The notes: a model not told the origin generated them from the letters alone. DNA of 64,000 nucleotides from Micromonospora sp. NBC_01699 (GCF_036250065.1 NZ_CP109199.1:2914001-2978000); one strand, 5' to 3'; shown: positions 17,989 to 28,347, counted from the first letter of the stretch. Made by a program: numbers and translations.

Positions 17989-20900
17989 CCGGCAACACCC
18001 TCGTCCAGCAGCGACGCCACCGCCTCCGGCGACATCGCCTCGATCTCCGCGCGTACCTCGGCGACGGCGGTCACCTGACCGGGCACCGGTTCCAGCTCGA
18101 TCAGCGCGGCGGCCAGCCCGGCGACGGTCGGCGCGTCGAACAGCACCCGCGTCGGCGCCGCCAGCTGGAAGTACGCCCGCAGCCGGGACAGCACCCGCTC
18201 GGCCAGCAGCGAGTGCCCGCCGAGGGCGAAGAAGTCGGTGTCCACCCCGATCGGTGCCACGTCCAGGACCTCTTCCCAGATCCGTACGATCGCCGCCTCG
18301 ACCGGCCCACGGGCGGCCACGTACGGGGTGGAGTCGGTCGCGCCCCAGGTAGGCGCCGGCAGTGCCGAGCGGTCCAGTTTCCCGTTCGGGGTCAGCGGCA
18401 GCGCGTCGAGCAGCACCAGGGTCGCCGGGATCAGGTACGCCGGCAGCCGCAACGCCAACCGGGGCGCCAGCACTGTCCAGAGCCGCGCCGCGTCGGTCGC
18501 CTCCCTCGGCACCACGTACGCGACCAGCCGGGCGTCCCCGTCGGCGCCCTCGGTCCACGCGGCGACCGCCGCGTCGCGTACGTCCTCCTGCTCGCGCAGC
18601 ACCGACTCGATCTCGCCCAGCTCGACCCGGAAGCCCCGGATCTTCACCTGCTGGTCGCCGCGCCCGAGGAACTCGATCCGGCCGTCGGGCAGGTGCCGGG
18701 CCAGGTCACCGGTGGCGTAGAGCCTGCCTCCGGGCACGGTGCCGAACGGGTCCGGGACGAACCGCTGCGCGGTCAGTGCCGGTCGACCCCGGTAGCCACG
18801 GGCCACGCCGGCGCCGCCGATGTGCAGCTCGCCGGTGACGCCGACCGGCACCGGCTGGCCCCAACCGTCGAGCAGGTGGATCCGGGTGTTCCCGATCGGC
18901 GGCCCGATCGTCACCGGTCCGGCCACCGTGGGTGACCGCGACGGGTCGACCACTCCGGCGGCGGACCAGACGGTGGTCTCGGTCGGGCCGTACACGTTCC
19001 AGAGGGTCCCGCCGGCCAGCCGGTCGGCCAGGTCGCGGGAGAACGCCTCGCCGCCGCAGAGCCGGTGCCGTACGGTCGCCGGCAGTTCGCCGGCCGCGAG
19101 CAGCATCCGCCAGGTCGCCGGGGTGCCCTGGAGCACGGTGGCGCCGCTGGCGTGGGCGCGGGCCAGCAGGGCCGACCCGTCGACCACCTCCGTGTTCGTG
19201 GCGATCACCACCCGCGCCCCGCTGACCAGCGGCAGCAGCAGTTCCAGCACCGAGATGTCGAACGAGAGGGTGGTGACGGCGAGCAGCCGGTCGGCCGGGG
19301 TGAGCGCGAGCGATTCACCGAACGCCAGCAGCAGGTTGCCGACCGCGCCGTGGCTGACCTCGACGCCCTTCGGTCGGCCGGTCGACCCCGACGTGAAGAT
19401 CACGTACGCGAGCCGGTCCGGATCCGGGTCGGCGGTGGGCGGCTCGGTCGGCAGCGCGGCCAACTCGGCCCGGTCCCGGTCCAGGCAGACCAGTTCGGCG
19501 ACGGTGTCGCACAGCTCGCCCATTCGTTCGCGTACCCCCTGGTCGGTCACCAGGACGCGGACATCTCCGTCGTCGACCATCATCCGTAGCCGGCCGGTCG
19601 GGAAGGCCGGGTCGAGCGGCACGTACGCGCCGCCGGCGCGCCAGACGCCGAGCACCGCGACCAGCAGGTCCGACGTACGGTCCAGGCAGATGCCGACCGG
19701 CGTCTCCGGCCCGACCCCGCCGGCCCGCAACCGAAACGCGAGCTGGTTCGCCCGGCGGTCGAGTTCCCGGTACGACAGCGTCCCGTCCTCCGCCGCCACC
19801 GCCACCGCGTCCGGATGACGGGCACAGGACCGGGCCCAGAGCGCCGGGAAGGTCGCCGAACCGGCCGGCAGCTCCCGGACCGGGCCCTGCCAGTCGACCA
19901 GCGCCCGCCGCCGGTCCGCCGGTGGCAGCAGCGCCAGGTCGCCGAGCCGCCGCCCCGGATCGGCCGCGATCCCGGTCAGCAGTTGGTGGAAGCCGGCGGC
20001 GAGGCGTTCCACGTCGGCGGCGTCGAAGACCTCGGTACGGTACGAGAACGTCGCCTCCAGCCCGCCGTCCGGCTGCGGAACCGCGACCAGGGTCAGGTCG
20101 AACAGCATGTCGTCGAGCTCGCTGTCCCACCAGCGCACGTCGAGACCGGGCCAATCCGGCCGCTCCCCCGCGGAGAAGTTGTGCAGAATCAGCGCGGCCT
20201 GGAAGAACGGGTGCCGTTGCGCGTCCCGGCGCGGCGCCAGCTCCTGCACCACCAGGTCGAACGGCACACTCTGGTACGCGAACCCGTCGATCACCGTACG
20301 GCGTACCCGCGCCACCGCCTCGGCAAAGGTCAACCCGGGGTCGAGCCGGGTACGCAACGCGAGCGGGTTGGCGAAGTAGCCGACCAGCGGCTCCAACTCG
20401 ACGTGCGTACGGGCGGCGACCAGCGTACCGACGGTGACGTCGGGTTGACCGAGGTAGCGGGCCAGCAGCGCCTTGAGCCCGGTCAGCAGGGTGACGAACG
20501 GGGTGGTGCCCTTGGTCGCGCCGGCCGCCGTACGCAGCCCGTCGAGCAGTTCCGGTCCGATCGGCAGGCTGACCTTGCCGCCGGCCCCGTCGCCGGGTGA
20601 CTCGCGTCGGCGGGCGATCGGCAGCTCGGGGTCGACCCTCGGCGCGGCGAGCTGCCGGCGCCAGAACTCCAGCCCGTCGGCGAGTTCGCCGTCGGTGAGC
20701 GAATCGTGCTGCCAGTGCGCGTAGTCGGCGTACTGGATGGGCAGCTCGGGCAGCGGCGGCCCGCCGGTCGCGGACGCGCCGGTCGCGGCCGTCCGCAGTC
20801 GCCAGGTGTAGAGCGCGGCCAGTTCGCGCAGCGCGTTGCCGATCGACCAGCCGTCGATGGCGATGTGGTGGCTGGTCATCATCAGCACGTGGTCGTCGTC

Positions 20901-21455
20901 GGCCAGCCGGTACACCGTCGCCCGCAGCACCGGCCCGGTGGCCAGGTCGAACGGCTCGGCGAAGGCCCGCCGGGCCAGCGACCGGGCGTGCGGCTCCCGG
21001 TCGGCGACCGGCAGGTCGCGCAGGTCCACCTCGGGCAGCGGCACCGGTTCCGGCGGCCGGACCAGCTGGCGCGGCGCCCCGTCGGCACCGAGGTAGACCG
21101 TGCGCAGGATCTCGTGCCGGGCGACCAGGTCGGTCAGCGCCAGGCGGAGCGCGGCGACGTCGAGTCGGCCGCCGAACCGCTGCGACATCGACACGTGGAA
21201 GGACGGGTCCGACGGGTCGAACTGGCTGGCCAACCACATCCGCTGCTGCCCGGACGAGCAGGTGAAAAGCTGCTCCGGGCCGGTCCGCGGCAGCCGGGCG
21301 ATGACCGGCTCGGACACCGTCGCCAACCCGCGCTGGGCCAGCCGGCGGGCCAGCAGCGCCTGCCGCTGCGGCGACAACGCGCCCACACTCTCCAGGTTGG
21401 TACGCGACGCCGGTGCCGTCGGCGTGCCGGCGTCAGGGTCGGCGGTGGATGGCAC
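17985..21455 (-). CDS. NRPS module C-A-T, predicted glycine-specific
   Basis: This 1156-residue elongation module has a condensation domain (about 60-500; HHIAIDG at about 195), an adenylation domain (about 520-1000; FTSGSTGRPKG at about 685) and a carrier domain (LGGHSLL at about 1078). Pocket residues read by aligning FDISVLE, VLQGTP, LCGGEA and NVYGPTETTVW give D-I-L-Q-L-G-V-V-W-K. This differs only conservatively from the known glycine code DILQLGLIWK, so Gly is the likely substrate. GTG 21455 follows a strong GAGGAGG at 8-nt spacing. A 33-nt gap separates it from the upstream module gene, and it overlaps the next gene by 4 nt. Confidence 0.93.
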   Translation of the reverse strand: MPSTADPDAGTPTAPASRTNLESVGALSPQRQALLARRLAQRGLATVSEPVIARLPRTGPEQLFTCSSGQQRMWLASQFDPSDPSFHVSMSQRFGGRLDVAALRLALTDLVARHEILRTVYLGADGAPRQLVRPPEPVPLPEVDLRDLPVADREPHARSLARRAFAEPFDLATGPVLRATVYRLADDDHVLMMTSHHIAIDGWSIGNALRELAALYTWRLRTAATGASATGGPPLPELPIQYADYAHWQHDSLTDGELADGLEFWRRQLAAPRVDPELPIARRRESPGDGAGGKVSLPIGPELLDGLRTAAGATKGTTPFVTLLTGLKALLARYLGQPDVTVGTLVAARTHVELEPLVGYFANPLALRTRLDPGLTFAEAVARVRRTVIDGFAYQSVPFDLVVQELAPRRDAQRHPFFQAALILHNFSAGERPDWPGLDVRWWDSELDDMLFDLTLVAVPQPDGGLEATFSYRTEVFDAADVERLAAGFHQLLTGIAADPGRRLGDLALLPPADRRRALVDWQGPVRELPAGSATFPALWARSCARHPDAVAVAAEDGTLSYRELDRRANQLAFRLRAGGVGPETPVGICLDRTSDLLVAVLGVWRAGGAYVPLDPAFPTGRLRMMVDDGDVRVLVTDQGVRERMGELCDTVAELVCLDRDRAELAALPTEPPTADPDPDRLAYVIFTSGSTGRPKGVEVSHGAVGNLLLAFGESLALTPADRLLAVTTLSFDISVLELLLPLVSGARVVIATNTEVVDGSALLARAHASGATVLQGTPATWRMLLAAGELPATVRHRLCGGEAFSRDLADRLAGGTLWNVYGPTETTVWSAAGVVDPSRSPTVAGPVTIGPPIGNTRIHLLDGWGQPVPVGVTGELHIGGAGVARGYRGRPALTAQRFVPDPFGTVPGGRLYATGDLARHLPDGRIEFLGRGDQQVKIRGFRVELGEIESVLREQEDVRDAAVAAWTEGADGDARLVAYVVPREATDAARLWTVLAPRLALRLPAYLIPATLVLLDALPLTPNGKLDRSALPAPTWGATDSTPYVAARGPVEAAIVRIWEEVLDVAPIGVDTDFFALGGHSLLAERVLSRLRAYFQLAAPTRVLFDAPTVAGLAAALIELEPVPGQVTAVAEVRAEIEAMSPEAVASLLDEGVAG

Positions 21456-21488
21456 GGTATTGCCTCCTCAGTGGACAGTGGAGATCCA

Positions 21489-24400
21489 TCATGGTTGATC
21501 ATTGGCGGCGGCGACCAGACCGGCGATGGTCGGCGTGTCGAAGAAGACGTGCAGCGGCAGGTCGATGCCGAGTTGCCGGCGCATCCGGGCGGCGATCTGG
21601 GTGACGGTCAACGAGTGCCCGCCGAGATCGAACAGGTCGTCGTCGGGGCCGATATCGTCGATCCGCAACACCTGCCGCCAGATCTCGTAGATCTCCCGCG
21701 CCACACCGCTGTATCCCGGCATCGCCGCCTCCCCGGCGTCGGCGTCGGTGTCGGTTTCGGCGGCCGGTTCGGGCAGGGCCCCGCGGTCGAGCTTGCCGTT
21801 GCCGGTCGTGGGCAGCCGGGGCAACTCCACGAAGAAGTTCGGCAGCAGGTACGCCGGCAGCGTCCCGGCCAGGTGCCGGCGCAGCAGCGTGGGCGTGGGC
21901 TCGGCGCCCCCGGCCCGCCGCACCACGTACGCGACCAGCACCGGCCCGGTGCCCTCCCGGTCGCGCAGCACCACGGCACAGTCGAGCACGTCCGGATGAT
22001 CGCCCAGTCGCGCCTCGATCTCGCCCAGCTCGACCCGGTACCCCCGGATCTTGACCTGGTTGTCGATCCGGCCGAGGAACTCGACCTCCCCGTCGTGCCG
22101 GTAACGGGCCAGGTCCCCGGTCCGGTAGAGCCGCGACCCGGCCGGACCGTACGGGTCGGGCACGAACTGCGCGGCGGTCAGGGCGGGACGGTTCAGGTAG
22201 CCCCGGGCCAGTCCGACCCCGCCGAGGTGGATCTCGCCCGCGATGCCGACCGGGACCGGGTTGCGTCGGCCGTCGAGCAGGTACCGGCGGGTGTTCGCGA
22301 TCGGCGCGCCGATGCCGACCGAGTCCACCACCGTGGGCAGCTCAGCGGCGGTGGACCAGACGGTCGCCTCGGTCGGGCCGTACAGGTTCCACAGCCGGGC
22401 GACCCGCCCGCGCAGCTCCCGCGCCAGGGCCGGTGGCAGCGGCTCGGCACCGCTGAGCCCGACCACGTCCGGCCCGTCGAATCCGGCGTCCAGCAGCAGC
22501 CGCCAGGTCGACGGCGTCGCGTGTACGTGGCTCACCCGGTGCTGCCGTACCAGCCGGTGCAGCTCGGCGCCGTCCCTGGTCTGCGCCTCGGTGGCGAGCA
22601 CCACCCGACCGCCGGTGACCAGCGGCAGGAAGAGTTCCGGCTTGGACATGTCGAACGCGGCCGAGGCGAGCGCGAGCCAGCCGTGACCGGGCGCGGAGCC
22701 GAGCAGGTCGGACATCCCGAGCAGCAGGTTCGCCAGCGCCCGGTGCTCGATCTGCACGCCCTTCGGTCGACCGGTCGAGCCGGAGGTGTAGACCAGGTAC
22801 GCCAGGTCGTCCGGCTGCGGCGGCGGGAACGAGACGCCGTCGGCCTCCCCGTCGTGGCGGCCGGCGGCGGGATCGCCGTCGGGGGCGGCGTCGAAACCGT
22901 CGGTGGGGGCCTCGGCGGTGAGTGGCGCGACGGTGGGGCAGCGGGGGGACAGGCCGGTGGTCGGCTGGTCGGTGATCAACACGGTCGGCGCCGCGTCGGC
23001 CAGGATCGTGTCCAGCCGGGCGGTCGGATGGTCCGGGTCCAGCGGCACGTACGCGGCACCGGCCCGGAGCACGCCGAGCAGGGCGACCGGCAACGCGGGC
23101 GAGCGCCGGACCAGCACCGCCACCCGGTCGCCGGGACGGACGCCGTACCCGCGCAGCCGTCCGGCGAGCCGGTCGACGGCCGCCCCCAGCTTCCCGTACG
23201 TCCAGGTCTGGTCGGTGCAGACGAGCGCGGGATCGGCCGGGGCGGCGGCCACCCGGGCGGCGAACAGCTCGGGCAGGCTCGGCGGCGGGACCCCCGGTGT
23301 GGCCGATGCCGGTGCTGGTGCTGAAAACTCGGTGGCGGGGTGGGCCCAGGTGGTCAGCAGGAGGTCGCGTTCCCGGGCGTCGAGCAGGTCGAGGTCGGCC
23401 AGCGGGGTGTCCGGAGCGGCCGTCGCGGCGGTGAGCAGGGTGGTGAAGTGGCCGGCGATCCGCTGCGCGTCGGCCCGGTCCAGGGTGTCCCGGCCGTAGT
23501 GCAGGCGCAGCGCGAGCTGTTCCGGGCTGTCCAGCAATTGCAGGTGCAGGGCGTTTCGGGCGGTGTGGTTGAACGCCAGCCACTCGACGTCGGCGGCGAG
23601 CCCGGCGAACGGCGGTCGGCTCGGGCGGCGCCGGTAGCTGATCGACACCGGCGCCAGGGCGATCCGGGGCCTGACCCCGGCGGTGGCACGGGCCAGCGGG
23701 ACCGCCCGGAACGGGTACCGGTCCCGCAGCGCCGTCCGGGTGGTGGCGACCAGGTCACGGAACGTCTGGTCCGGTCGGGGCGCGGTGCCGACCGGCAACT
23801 CGTTGACGAACAGCCCGATGCACTCGCGGGTCGACGGGGTACGGGTGCCGAGGTCCACCGCGACCGTCGGCTCGGCGTTGCCGTACCGGTGCAGCAGTGC
23901 CTGCACCGCCGCGAGCAGCACCTCGAACCGGGTGGCGCCGAGCAGGTCGGCGGCGCCGGCCAGGGCCGCCCGCAGGCACGGGTCGAACAGGTGGTCCACG
24001 GTCGCGCCGGGCGCCGCCGCCGGCTGCTGGTGGCGCAGGCCGGGCAGCACCACCGGTGCCGGCTCACGCCAGTGCCGACCCCAGAACTCGCCGGCCGGGG
24101 CCTGCTCGGCGGTGAGCCGTGCCGGTTCGGCGGCGGCATGGTCGGCGTACGAGACGGGCAGCGCCGGCAGTTCCGGGGTACGCCCCTCGGCGAAGCTCCG
24201 GTACAGCTCACCCAGGTCGCGTACCAGGATGTCCTTGGATTCACCGTCGAAGACCAGGTGGTGGGCGACGACCAGCAGCAGGTGCCGGGTCGGGGACAGG
24301 CCGTACAGGGTGAACCGGGTCAGCGGCCCGTGCCGCAGGTCGAACGGCCGCAGCGTCTCCGCCCGGACCAGCCCCGCCAGGGTCTCCTCGTCCTCCTCCG

Positions 24401-24728
24401 CCGCGTCCGGGGCGGACTCCGGCGGGGGAAGCGTGGTCAGGGTGACCCGGGGGCCGATCGGCGCCGGGACGTTGAACAGCTCGCCGTCGTGCTCCTCGAA
24501 CGCGCTGCCGAGCACCGGGTGCCGGGCCACCAGAGCCGCGCACGCGTCGACCAGGGCCAGCGGGTCGAGTACGCCGTCCAGCCGGATCGGCACCGGCATG
24601 TGGTACGCCGAACCGGCCGTACCCAGCCGCTCGGTGAACCACATCCCGTGCTGGGCGGTGGTGGCCGGGCGCCGGTCGCGCCGGGGGATCTGCACCGTGG
24701 TCACAACGCATGGGTCAACCGTGGTCAC
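21489..24728 (-). CDS. NRPS module C-A-T
   Basis: The 1079-residue module has an N-terminal condensation domain (about 20-440; HHLVFDG at about 157), an adenylation domain (about 460-930; YTSGSTGRPKG at about 644, NLYGPTEATVW) and a carrier domain (LGGHSLT at about 1031). The pocket reads D-M-P-H-L-G-L-V-W-K from FDMSKPE, VHATPS, LSGAEP and NLYGPTEATVW. I do not recognise this code, and the Lys-Pro before Glu is unusual. Its condensation domain directly follows another at the end of the preceding protein, so the assembly line has two C domains in a row. GTG 24728 overlaps the preceding stop by 4 nt. Confidence 0.92.
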   Translation of the reverse strand: MTTVDPCVVTTVQIPRRDRRPATTAQHGMWFTERLGTAGSAYHMPVPIRLDGVLDPLALVDACAALVARHPVLGSAFEEHDGELFNVPAPIGPRVTLTTLPPPESAPDAAEEDEETLAGLVRAETLRPFDLRHGPLTRFTLYGLSPTRHLLLVVAHHLVFDGESKDILVRDLGELYRSFAEGRTPELPALPVSYADHAAAEPARLTAEQAPAGEFWGRHWREPAPVVLPGLRHQQPAAAPGATVDHLFDPCLRAALAGAADLLGATRFEVLLAAVQALLHRYGNAEPTVAVDLGTRTPSTRECIGLFVNELPVGTAPRPDQTFRDLVATTRTALRDRYPFRAVPLARATAGVRPRIALAPVSISYRRRPSRPPFAGLAADVEWLAFNHTARNALHLQLLDSPEQLALRLHYGRDTLDRADAQRIAGHFTTLLTAATAAPDTPLADLDLLDARERDLLLTTWAHPATEFSAPAPASATPGVPPPSLPELFAARVAAAPADPALVCTDQTWTYGKLGAAVDRLAGRLRGYGVRPGDRVAVLVRRSPALPVALLGVLRAGAAYVPLDPDHPTARLDTILADAAPTVLITDQPTTGLSPRCPTVAPLTAEAPTDGFDAAPDGDPAAGRHDGEADGVSFPPPQPDDLAYLVYTSGSTGRPKGVQIEHRALANLLLGMSDLLGSAPGHGWLALASAAFDMSKPELFLPLVTGGRVVLATEAQTRDGAELHRLVRQHRVSHVHATPSTWRLLLDAGFDGPDVVGLSGAEPLPPALARELRGRVARLWNLYGPTEATVWSTAAELPTVVDSVGIGAPIANTRRYLLDGRRNPVPVGIAGEIHLGGVGLARGYLNRPALTAAQFVPDPYGPAGSRLYRTGDLARYRHDGEVEFLGRIDNQVKIRGYRVELGEIEARLGDHPDVLDCAVVLRDREGTGPVLVAYVVRRAGGAEPTPTLLRRHLAGTLPAYLLPNFFVELPRLPTTGNGKLDRGALPEPAAETDTDADAGEAAMPGYSGVAREIYEIWRQVLRIDDIGPDDDLFDLGGHSLTVTQIAARMRRQLGIDLPLHVFFDTPTIAGLVAAANDQP

Positions 24729-27700
24729 GTCGCCTCCGTCAGTTGGGACAGCCGCCGACCGGCCCGCTCCGGTGCGTACGCGGCCAACCGGACCAGCATC
24801 GCCGCCAAACGTTCCATTGTGGATCGGTCGAAGGCGTACGAGTTCCAGAGCAGCCAGCCGGAGATCGACCCGTCCGGCTGTTCGAGCATCGCCAGCTCCG
24901 GTACGCCGAGATCCGGCTCCCCGTTCGGGGTGGGCCAGTCGGCGTCCAGCGCGCGCGGCAGCTCGAACGGCTCGGAGTCCAGCCCCGGGAAGTGGGTCAC
25001 CCCGCCCCAGCTCTCGAACCGCAGCCAGGCGGAGTTCGGAAAGCGCGGGTAGAACTCGGCGTACGGGTAGTACTGGTGGTCGATGCCGGCCAGCGCGGTG
25101 CTGCGTACCCGGTCGAGCAGTTCGTCGAAGGTCGGGTCGGCGCGGGCGTCGATCCGCAGCAGCAGCGACTGGACCAGGCAGCCGAGCAGCGGCTCGAACT
25201 CCGGCCGGGTCCGGCCCGGCACCGGGGACATGATCACGATCTCGGTGGCGCCGGTGAACCGGGACAGCACCGTCACCCAGGCCGCCGCGACCACCATGAA
25301 CGTGCTCGCGCCCCGGTCACGGGCGAACCCGCGCAGCCGGTCGGCGGCGTCCCGGTCGAGCCGGAACTCCAGCGAGTCGCTGCGCAGCCGGACCGCCCGC
25401 CGCCGGCCGGGGAACGGCTCGATGCCGGTCGGGGCGCCGTCGAGGTGGCGGGACCAGAACCCGCGGGTCCGGGACCACTGCTCGCGGGTCCACCGCACCG
25501 CCTCCGGGTACGGCACCGGCAGCGGCGGCAGCACCACCGGCCGCCCGGCGCGCAGCGCCGAGTAGGCCAGCCCGAGTTCGCGCAGCAGCACCCCCATCGA
25601 CCAGCCGTCGAAGACCAGATGGTGCACGGCCAGGCCGAGCACGTGGTCGTCGGCGTCGAGCCGGACCACCACCGCCCGGACCAGCGGACCGGTGGCGAGG
25701 TCGAAGCCGTGTTCGCGGTCGGTCCGGACGACCGTGGCGGCGTGCTCCCGCCGGGCCTCGGCGTCCGCGCCGACCGCCGCGACGACGGTCACCCTCGGTG
25801 GGCAGTCCGGCCGGACGTACGCCCGGTGCCCGTCCTGCCCGGAGGCGAAGACCGTACGCAGTGACTCGTGCCGGTGGACCAGCAGGCGCAGGCCGCTGGT
25901 GAACAGTTCCGGGTCGAACTCGTCCCGGATCCGGATCGCCACGCTGATCGGCCCGACGTCGCGGGGTTCCTCGGTGGCGTACATCCAGGTGAAGAAGTTC
26001 TCCTGCTGTGCGCTCAGCGGCACCTCGTCGTACGCCAGCACCGGGGTTTCCGGGTCGGGCGTCGCGGGCCGGGCCGGGGCGGCGTCGGCCAGCCACCGGG
26101 CCTGGGCGCTCAGCACCGGCTGGTCGAAGGCGAGCGACGCCGGTACGGCCACCCCGAAGCTCTCGCCGGCCAGGGTGGCGAGTTGGGTGGCCCGCAGCGA
26201 GTCGCCGCCGAGGGCGAAGAAGTCGTCGTTGCGGCCGACCCCGGACGTCGACAGCACCCGCGCCCAGAGCGCCCCGAGCCTGACCTCGGCCGGCGTGACC
26301 GGCGGCGGCCGGTGCGCCGGGTCGGCGCGGGCGGTGAACAGGTCCCGCAGTTCGGGCTTGCGCAGCTTGCCGCCGTCGTTGCGGGGCAGCGTGTCGACCA
26401 GCAGCAGCCGGGTCGGCCGTTCGTGCGGGGCGAGGCGTTCGGCGAGGAAGGCGCGCAGTTCGGCCGGGTCCACCGGGGTCCGGGCGACCACCGCCGCGGC
26501 GAGCATGGTGCCCATCGTCGGGTGCGGCACGCCGACCACGGCCGCGTCGGCGACCGCCGGATGCTCGTGCAGGGTCGCCTCGACGTGCGGCGTCGACACC
26601 TTGAACGCGCCGGACTTGACCACGTCGCTGTCCCGGTCGACCAGGTGCAGGTAGCCGTCGTCGTCGAGGTAGCCGAGGTCGCCCATCCGGACCCAGCCGT
26701 CGCGGAACACCGCCGCGCTGGCGTCCGGGTCCCGGTAGTAGCTGCGGGGCACGGTGTCCGCGCGCAGGTGCACCTCGCCGACCGTGCCGGGTGGCAGCCG
26801 TACGCCGTCGGGGTCGCCGATCACCAGTTCGGCGCCGGCGGCCGGTCGGCCCAGCGCCGCCGGGCGGTCGGGGTCGAAGACCACGGTGGTGTGGGCCGGG
26901 GCGGCCTCGGTCGAGGTGTAGTTGTTGACGATGGTGGCGGCCGGCAGTGCGACGCAGAGCGCGCGGGCGACCGGGCCGGGCAGCGGTGCGGCGGTCGAGG
27001 CGAGCAGCAGCACACTGGACAGGTCGTGGCGGTCGGCGGCGCCGCTGTTGAGCAGCTCGATCGCCATCGCCGGCACGACGAACAGCGTGCCGACCCGGTA
27101 CGCGGCGACCAGCGCGGCGAACCGGTTCGGGTCGAAGCCCGGCAGGACCAGTGCCGCCGGTTGCGCCGCGATGGTCTGCATCAGCATGGTCTGGGCGGCG
27201 TTGGTGCCGAGCGGGAAGGCGTGCAGGAAATGTCGTGAGTGGGCCAGTGGTCGGCGACGCGGGTGGGGGAGCAGGCCGAAGGTCAGGTTGGCGTGGCTGG
27301 CCGCGACCGCCTTCGGTCGCCCGGTGGTGCCGGAGGTGAACAGGATCTGGGCGAGGTCGGTCGGCTCGACCGGGACGTGGACCGGTCCGGCCGGCCCGAG
27401 GTCGAGTTCGTCGACCGTGGCCGCCCAGCCGGCTCGCGGGGCGACGGTGTCGCCACCGTGGATCACCCCGCTGGCTCCACACCATTCGAGCAGGTCCCGG
27501 AGCTGGGTCGGGGTGCCCCGCTCGGGCAGCGGTACGGCGACCGCGCCGACCGAGGTGACCGCCGCGTACGCGACCGCGAAGCTGACCCAGTCGAGGCCGT
27601 CGAAGTGCAGTCCGATCCGGTCGCCGGGTCGGACTCCACGGTGGATCAGCCCGTGCCCGACCGCGTCGGCGCGGGTCCGCCAGTGCCCGAAGGTCAGCCG

Positions 27701-27865
27701 GTCCGGCCCGGTGTCGGTCGGCCCGTTGTCGGTCGGGTCGGCCCGCTCGCCGGTCGGTTCGCCGGGGCGGGTGACGATCAGGGCGGTCCGGTCCGGCTCG
27801 GTGACGGATCGGGCATCGAGCAGCGCCGGCACGGTCGATGCGGTGCGCACCGGATGGGTCAGCAT
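24725..27865 (-). CDS. NRPS starter protein: acyl/aryl-activating A-T followed by a C domain
   Basis: The 1046-residue first protein of the minus arm begins with an acyl-CoA-synthetase-like ANL domain (about 1-500; FTSGTTGRPKA at about 175, NNYTSTEAAP, catalytic Lys in NDGGKLRK). It lacks the usual amino-acid pocket motif FDxS. A carrier domain (LGGDSLRA at about 552) and a C-terminal condensation domain (about 600-1040; HHLVFDG at about 747) follow. It should adenylate a carboxylic acid without an amino group and load it on its own carrier as starter unit. ATG 27865 has AAAGGG at 6-nt spacing. The upstream region is a divergent promoter shared with the MbtH gene. Confidence 0.9.
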   Translation of the reverse strand: MLTHPVRTASTVPALLDARSVTEPDRTALIVTRPGEPTGERADPTDNGPTDTGPDRLTFGHWRTRADAVGHGLIHRGVRPGDRIGLHFDGLDWVSFAVAYAAVTSVGAVAVPLPERGTPTQLRDLLEWCGASGVIHGGDTVAPRAGWAATVDELDLGPAGPVHVPVEPTDLAQILFTSGTTGRPKAVAASHANLTFGLLPHPRRRPLAHSRHFLHAFPLGTNAAQTMLMQTIAAQPAALVLPGFDPNRFAALVAAYRVGTLFVVPAMAIELLNSGAADRHDLSSVLLLASTAAPLPGPVARALCVALPAATIVNNYTSTEAAPAHTTVVFDPDRPAALGRPAAGAELVIGDPDGVRLPPGTVGEVHLRADTVPRSYYRDPDASAAVFRDGWVRMGDLGYLDDDGYLHLVDRDSDVVKSGAFKVSTPHVEATLHEHPAVADAAVVGVPHPTMGTMLAAAVVARTPVDPAELRAFLAERLAPHERPTRLLLVDTLPRNDGGKLRKPELRDLFTARADPAHRPPPVTPAEVRLGALWARVLSTSGVGRNDDFFALGGDSLRATQLATLAGESFGVAVPASLAFDQPVLSAQARWLADAAPARPATPDPETPVLAYDEVPLSAQQENFFTWMYATEEPRDVGPISVAIRIRDEFDPELFTSGLRLLVHRHESLRTVFASGQDGHRAYVRPDCPPRVTVVAAVGADAEARREHAATVVRTDREHGFDLATGPLVRAVVVRLDADDHVLGLAVHHLVFDGWSMGVLLRELGLAYSALRAGRPVVLPPLPVPYPEAVRWTREQWSRTRGFWSRHLDGAPTGIEPFPGRRRAVRLRSDSLEFRLDRDAADRLRGFARDRGASTFMVVAAAWVTVLSRFTGATEIVIMSPVPGRTRPEFEPLLGCLVQSLLLRIDARADPTFDELLDRVRSTALAGIDHQYYPYAEFYPRFPNSAWLRFESWGGVTHFPGLDSEPFELPRALDADWPTPNGEPDLGVPELAMLEQPDGSISGWLLWNSYAFDRSTMERLAAMLVRLAAYAPERAGRRLSQLTEAT

Positions 27866-28131
27866 GGCGGCCCTTTCGTCTGCATACCGTGGCGCCGGTG
27901 GTCTGCCGCCCCCGCGTCGGACCCACCGTAACGAGCGCCTTGTCGATATGTAATTAGTCCTAACAGTAGAGATCACTGTCCTAACAGTTGGGGTTCCGGT
28001 CGGGCGTTTTTCCGACCCGCCGACAGACACTTGACAGGCTCCGGGCAGCAATGAAAACGTGCACAGCCACAGCGATCCGTACCGATGGTCATGCCCCGTT
28101 CACCCACCCGGAATCCGAGGCGGAGCAAGCT
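27866..28131. promoter_or_regulatory. Divergent NRPS promoter region with direct repeats
   Basis: This A/T-rich stretch separates the NRPS starter gene (minus) from mbtH (plus). An exact 11-bp direct repeat GTCCTAACAGT occurs at 27957-27967 and 27978-27988, 21 bp start to start, i.e. on one helix face. The second copy lies inside the inverted repeat ACTGT-CCTA-ACAGT (27975-27988). TATGTAAT (27947-27954) could be a -10 element for one arm. The layout suits a cluster-specific activator or repressor acting on both arms. Confidence 0.65.
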
Positions 28132-28347
28132 ATGTACGACGAAGACGAAGACACCACCAGCTACATCGTCGTGATCAACGACGAGGAGCAGTACTCCATC
28201 TGGCGCGACGGCACCCCGCCGCCGGCCGGCTGGCGCCAGGTCGGAACGGCCGGCACCAAGCGCGAGTGCCTCGACCATGTCGACCAGGTCTGGACCGACA
28301 TGCGCCCGGCGTCGCTGCGCGCCCGGATCGCCGCCACCACTGGGTGA
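28132..28347 (+). CDS. mbtH: MbtH-like protein, NRPS adenylation chaperone
   Basis: This 71-residue protein has the full MbtH signature: NDEEQYSIW, PAGWRQVG, the Cys-Leu-Asp-x-V segment and WTDMRPASL. MbtH-like proteins bind adenylation domains and are needed for their solubility and activity. ATG 28132 is chosen because it is preceded by GGAG at 6-nt spacing and gives the canonical length; the frame is open further upstream but that part is not conserved in the family. The product probably serves the A domains of the divergent NRPS arm. The next gene begins 7 nt downstream. Confidence 0.95.
   Translation: MYDEDEDTTSYIVVINDEEQYSIWRDGTPPPAGWRQVGTAGTKRECLDHVDQVWTDMRPASLRARIAATTG

Noticed and set aside
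27998-28018. GGTCGG ... CCGACC hairpin with a T-run loop ahead of mbtH
   Set aside because: The stem is only six bases and lies in a promoter region; it is too weak to call a terminator or attenuator.
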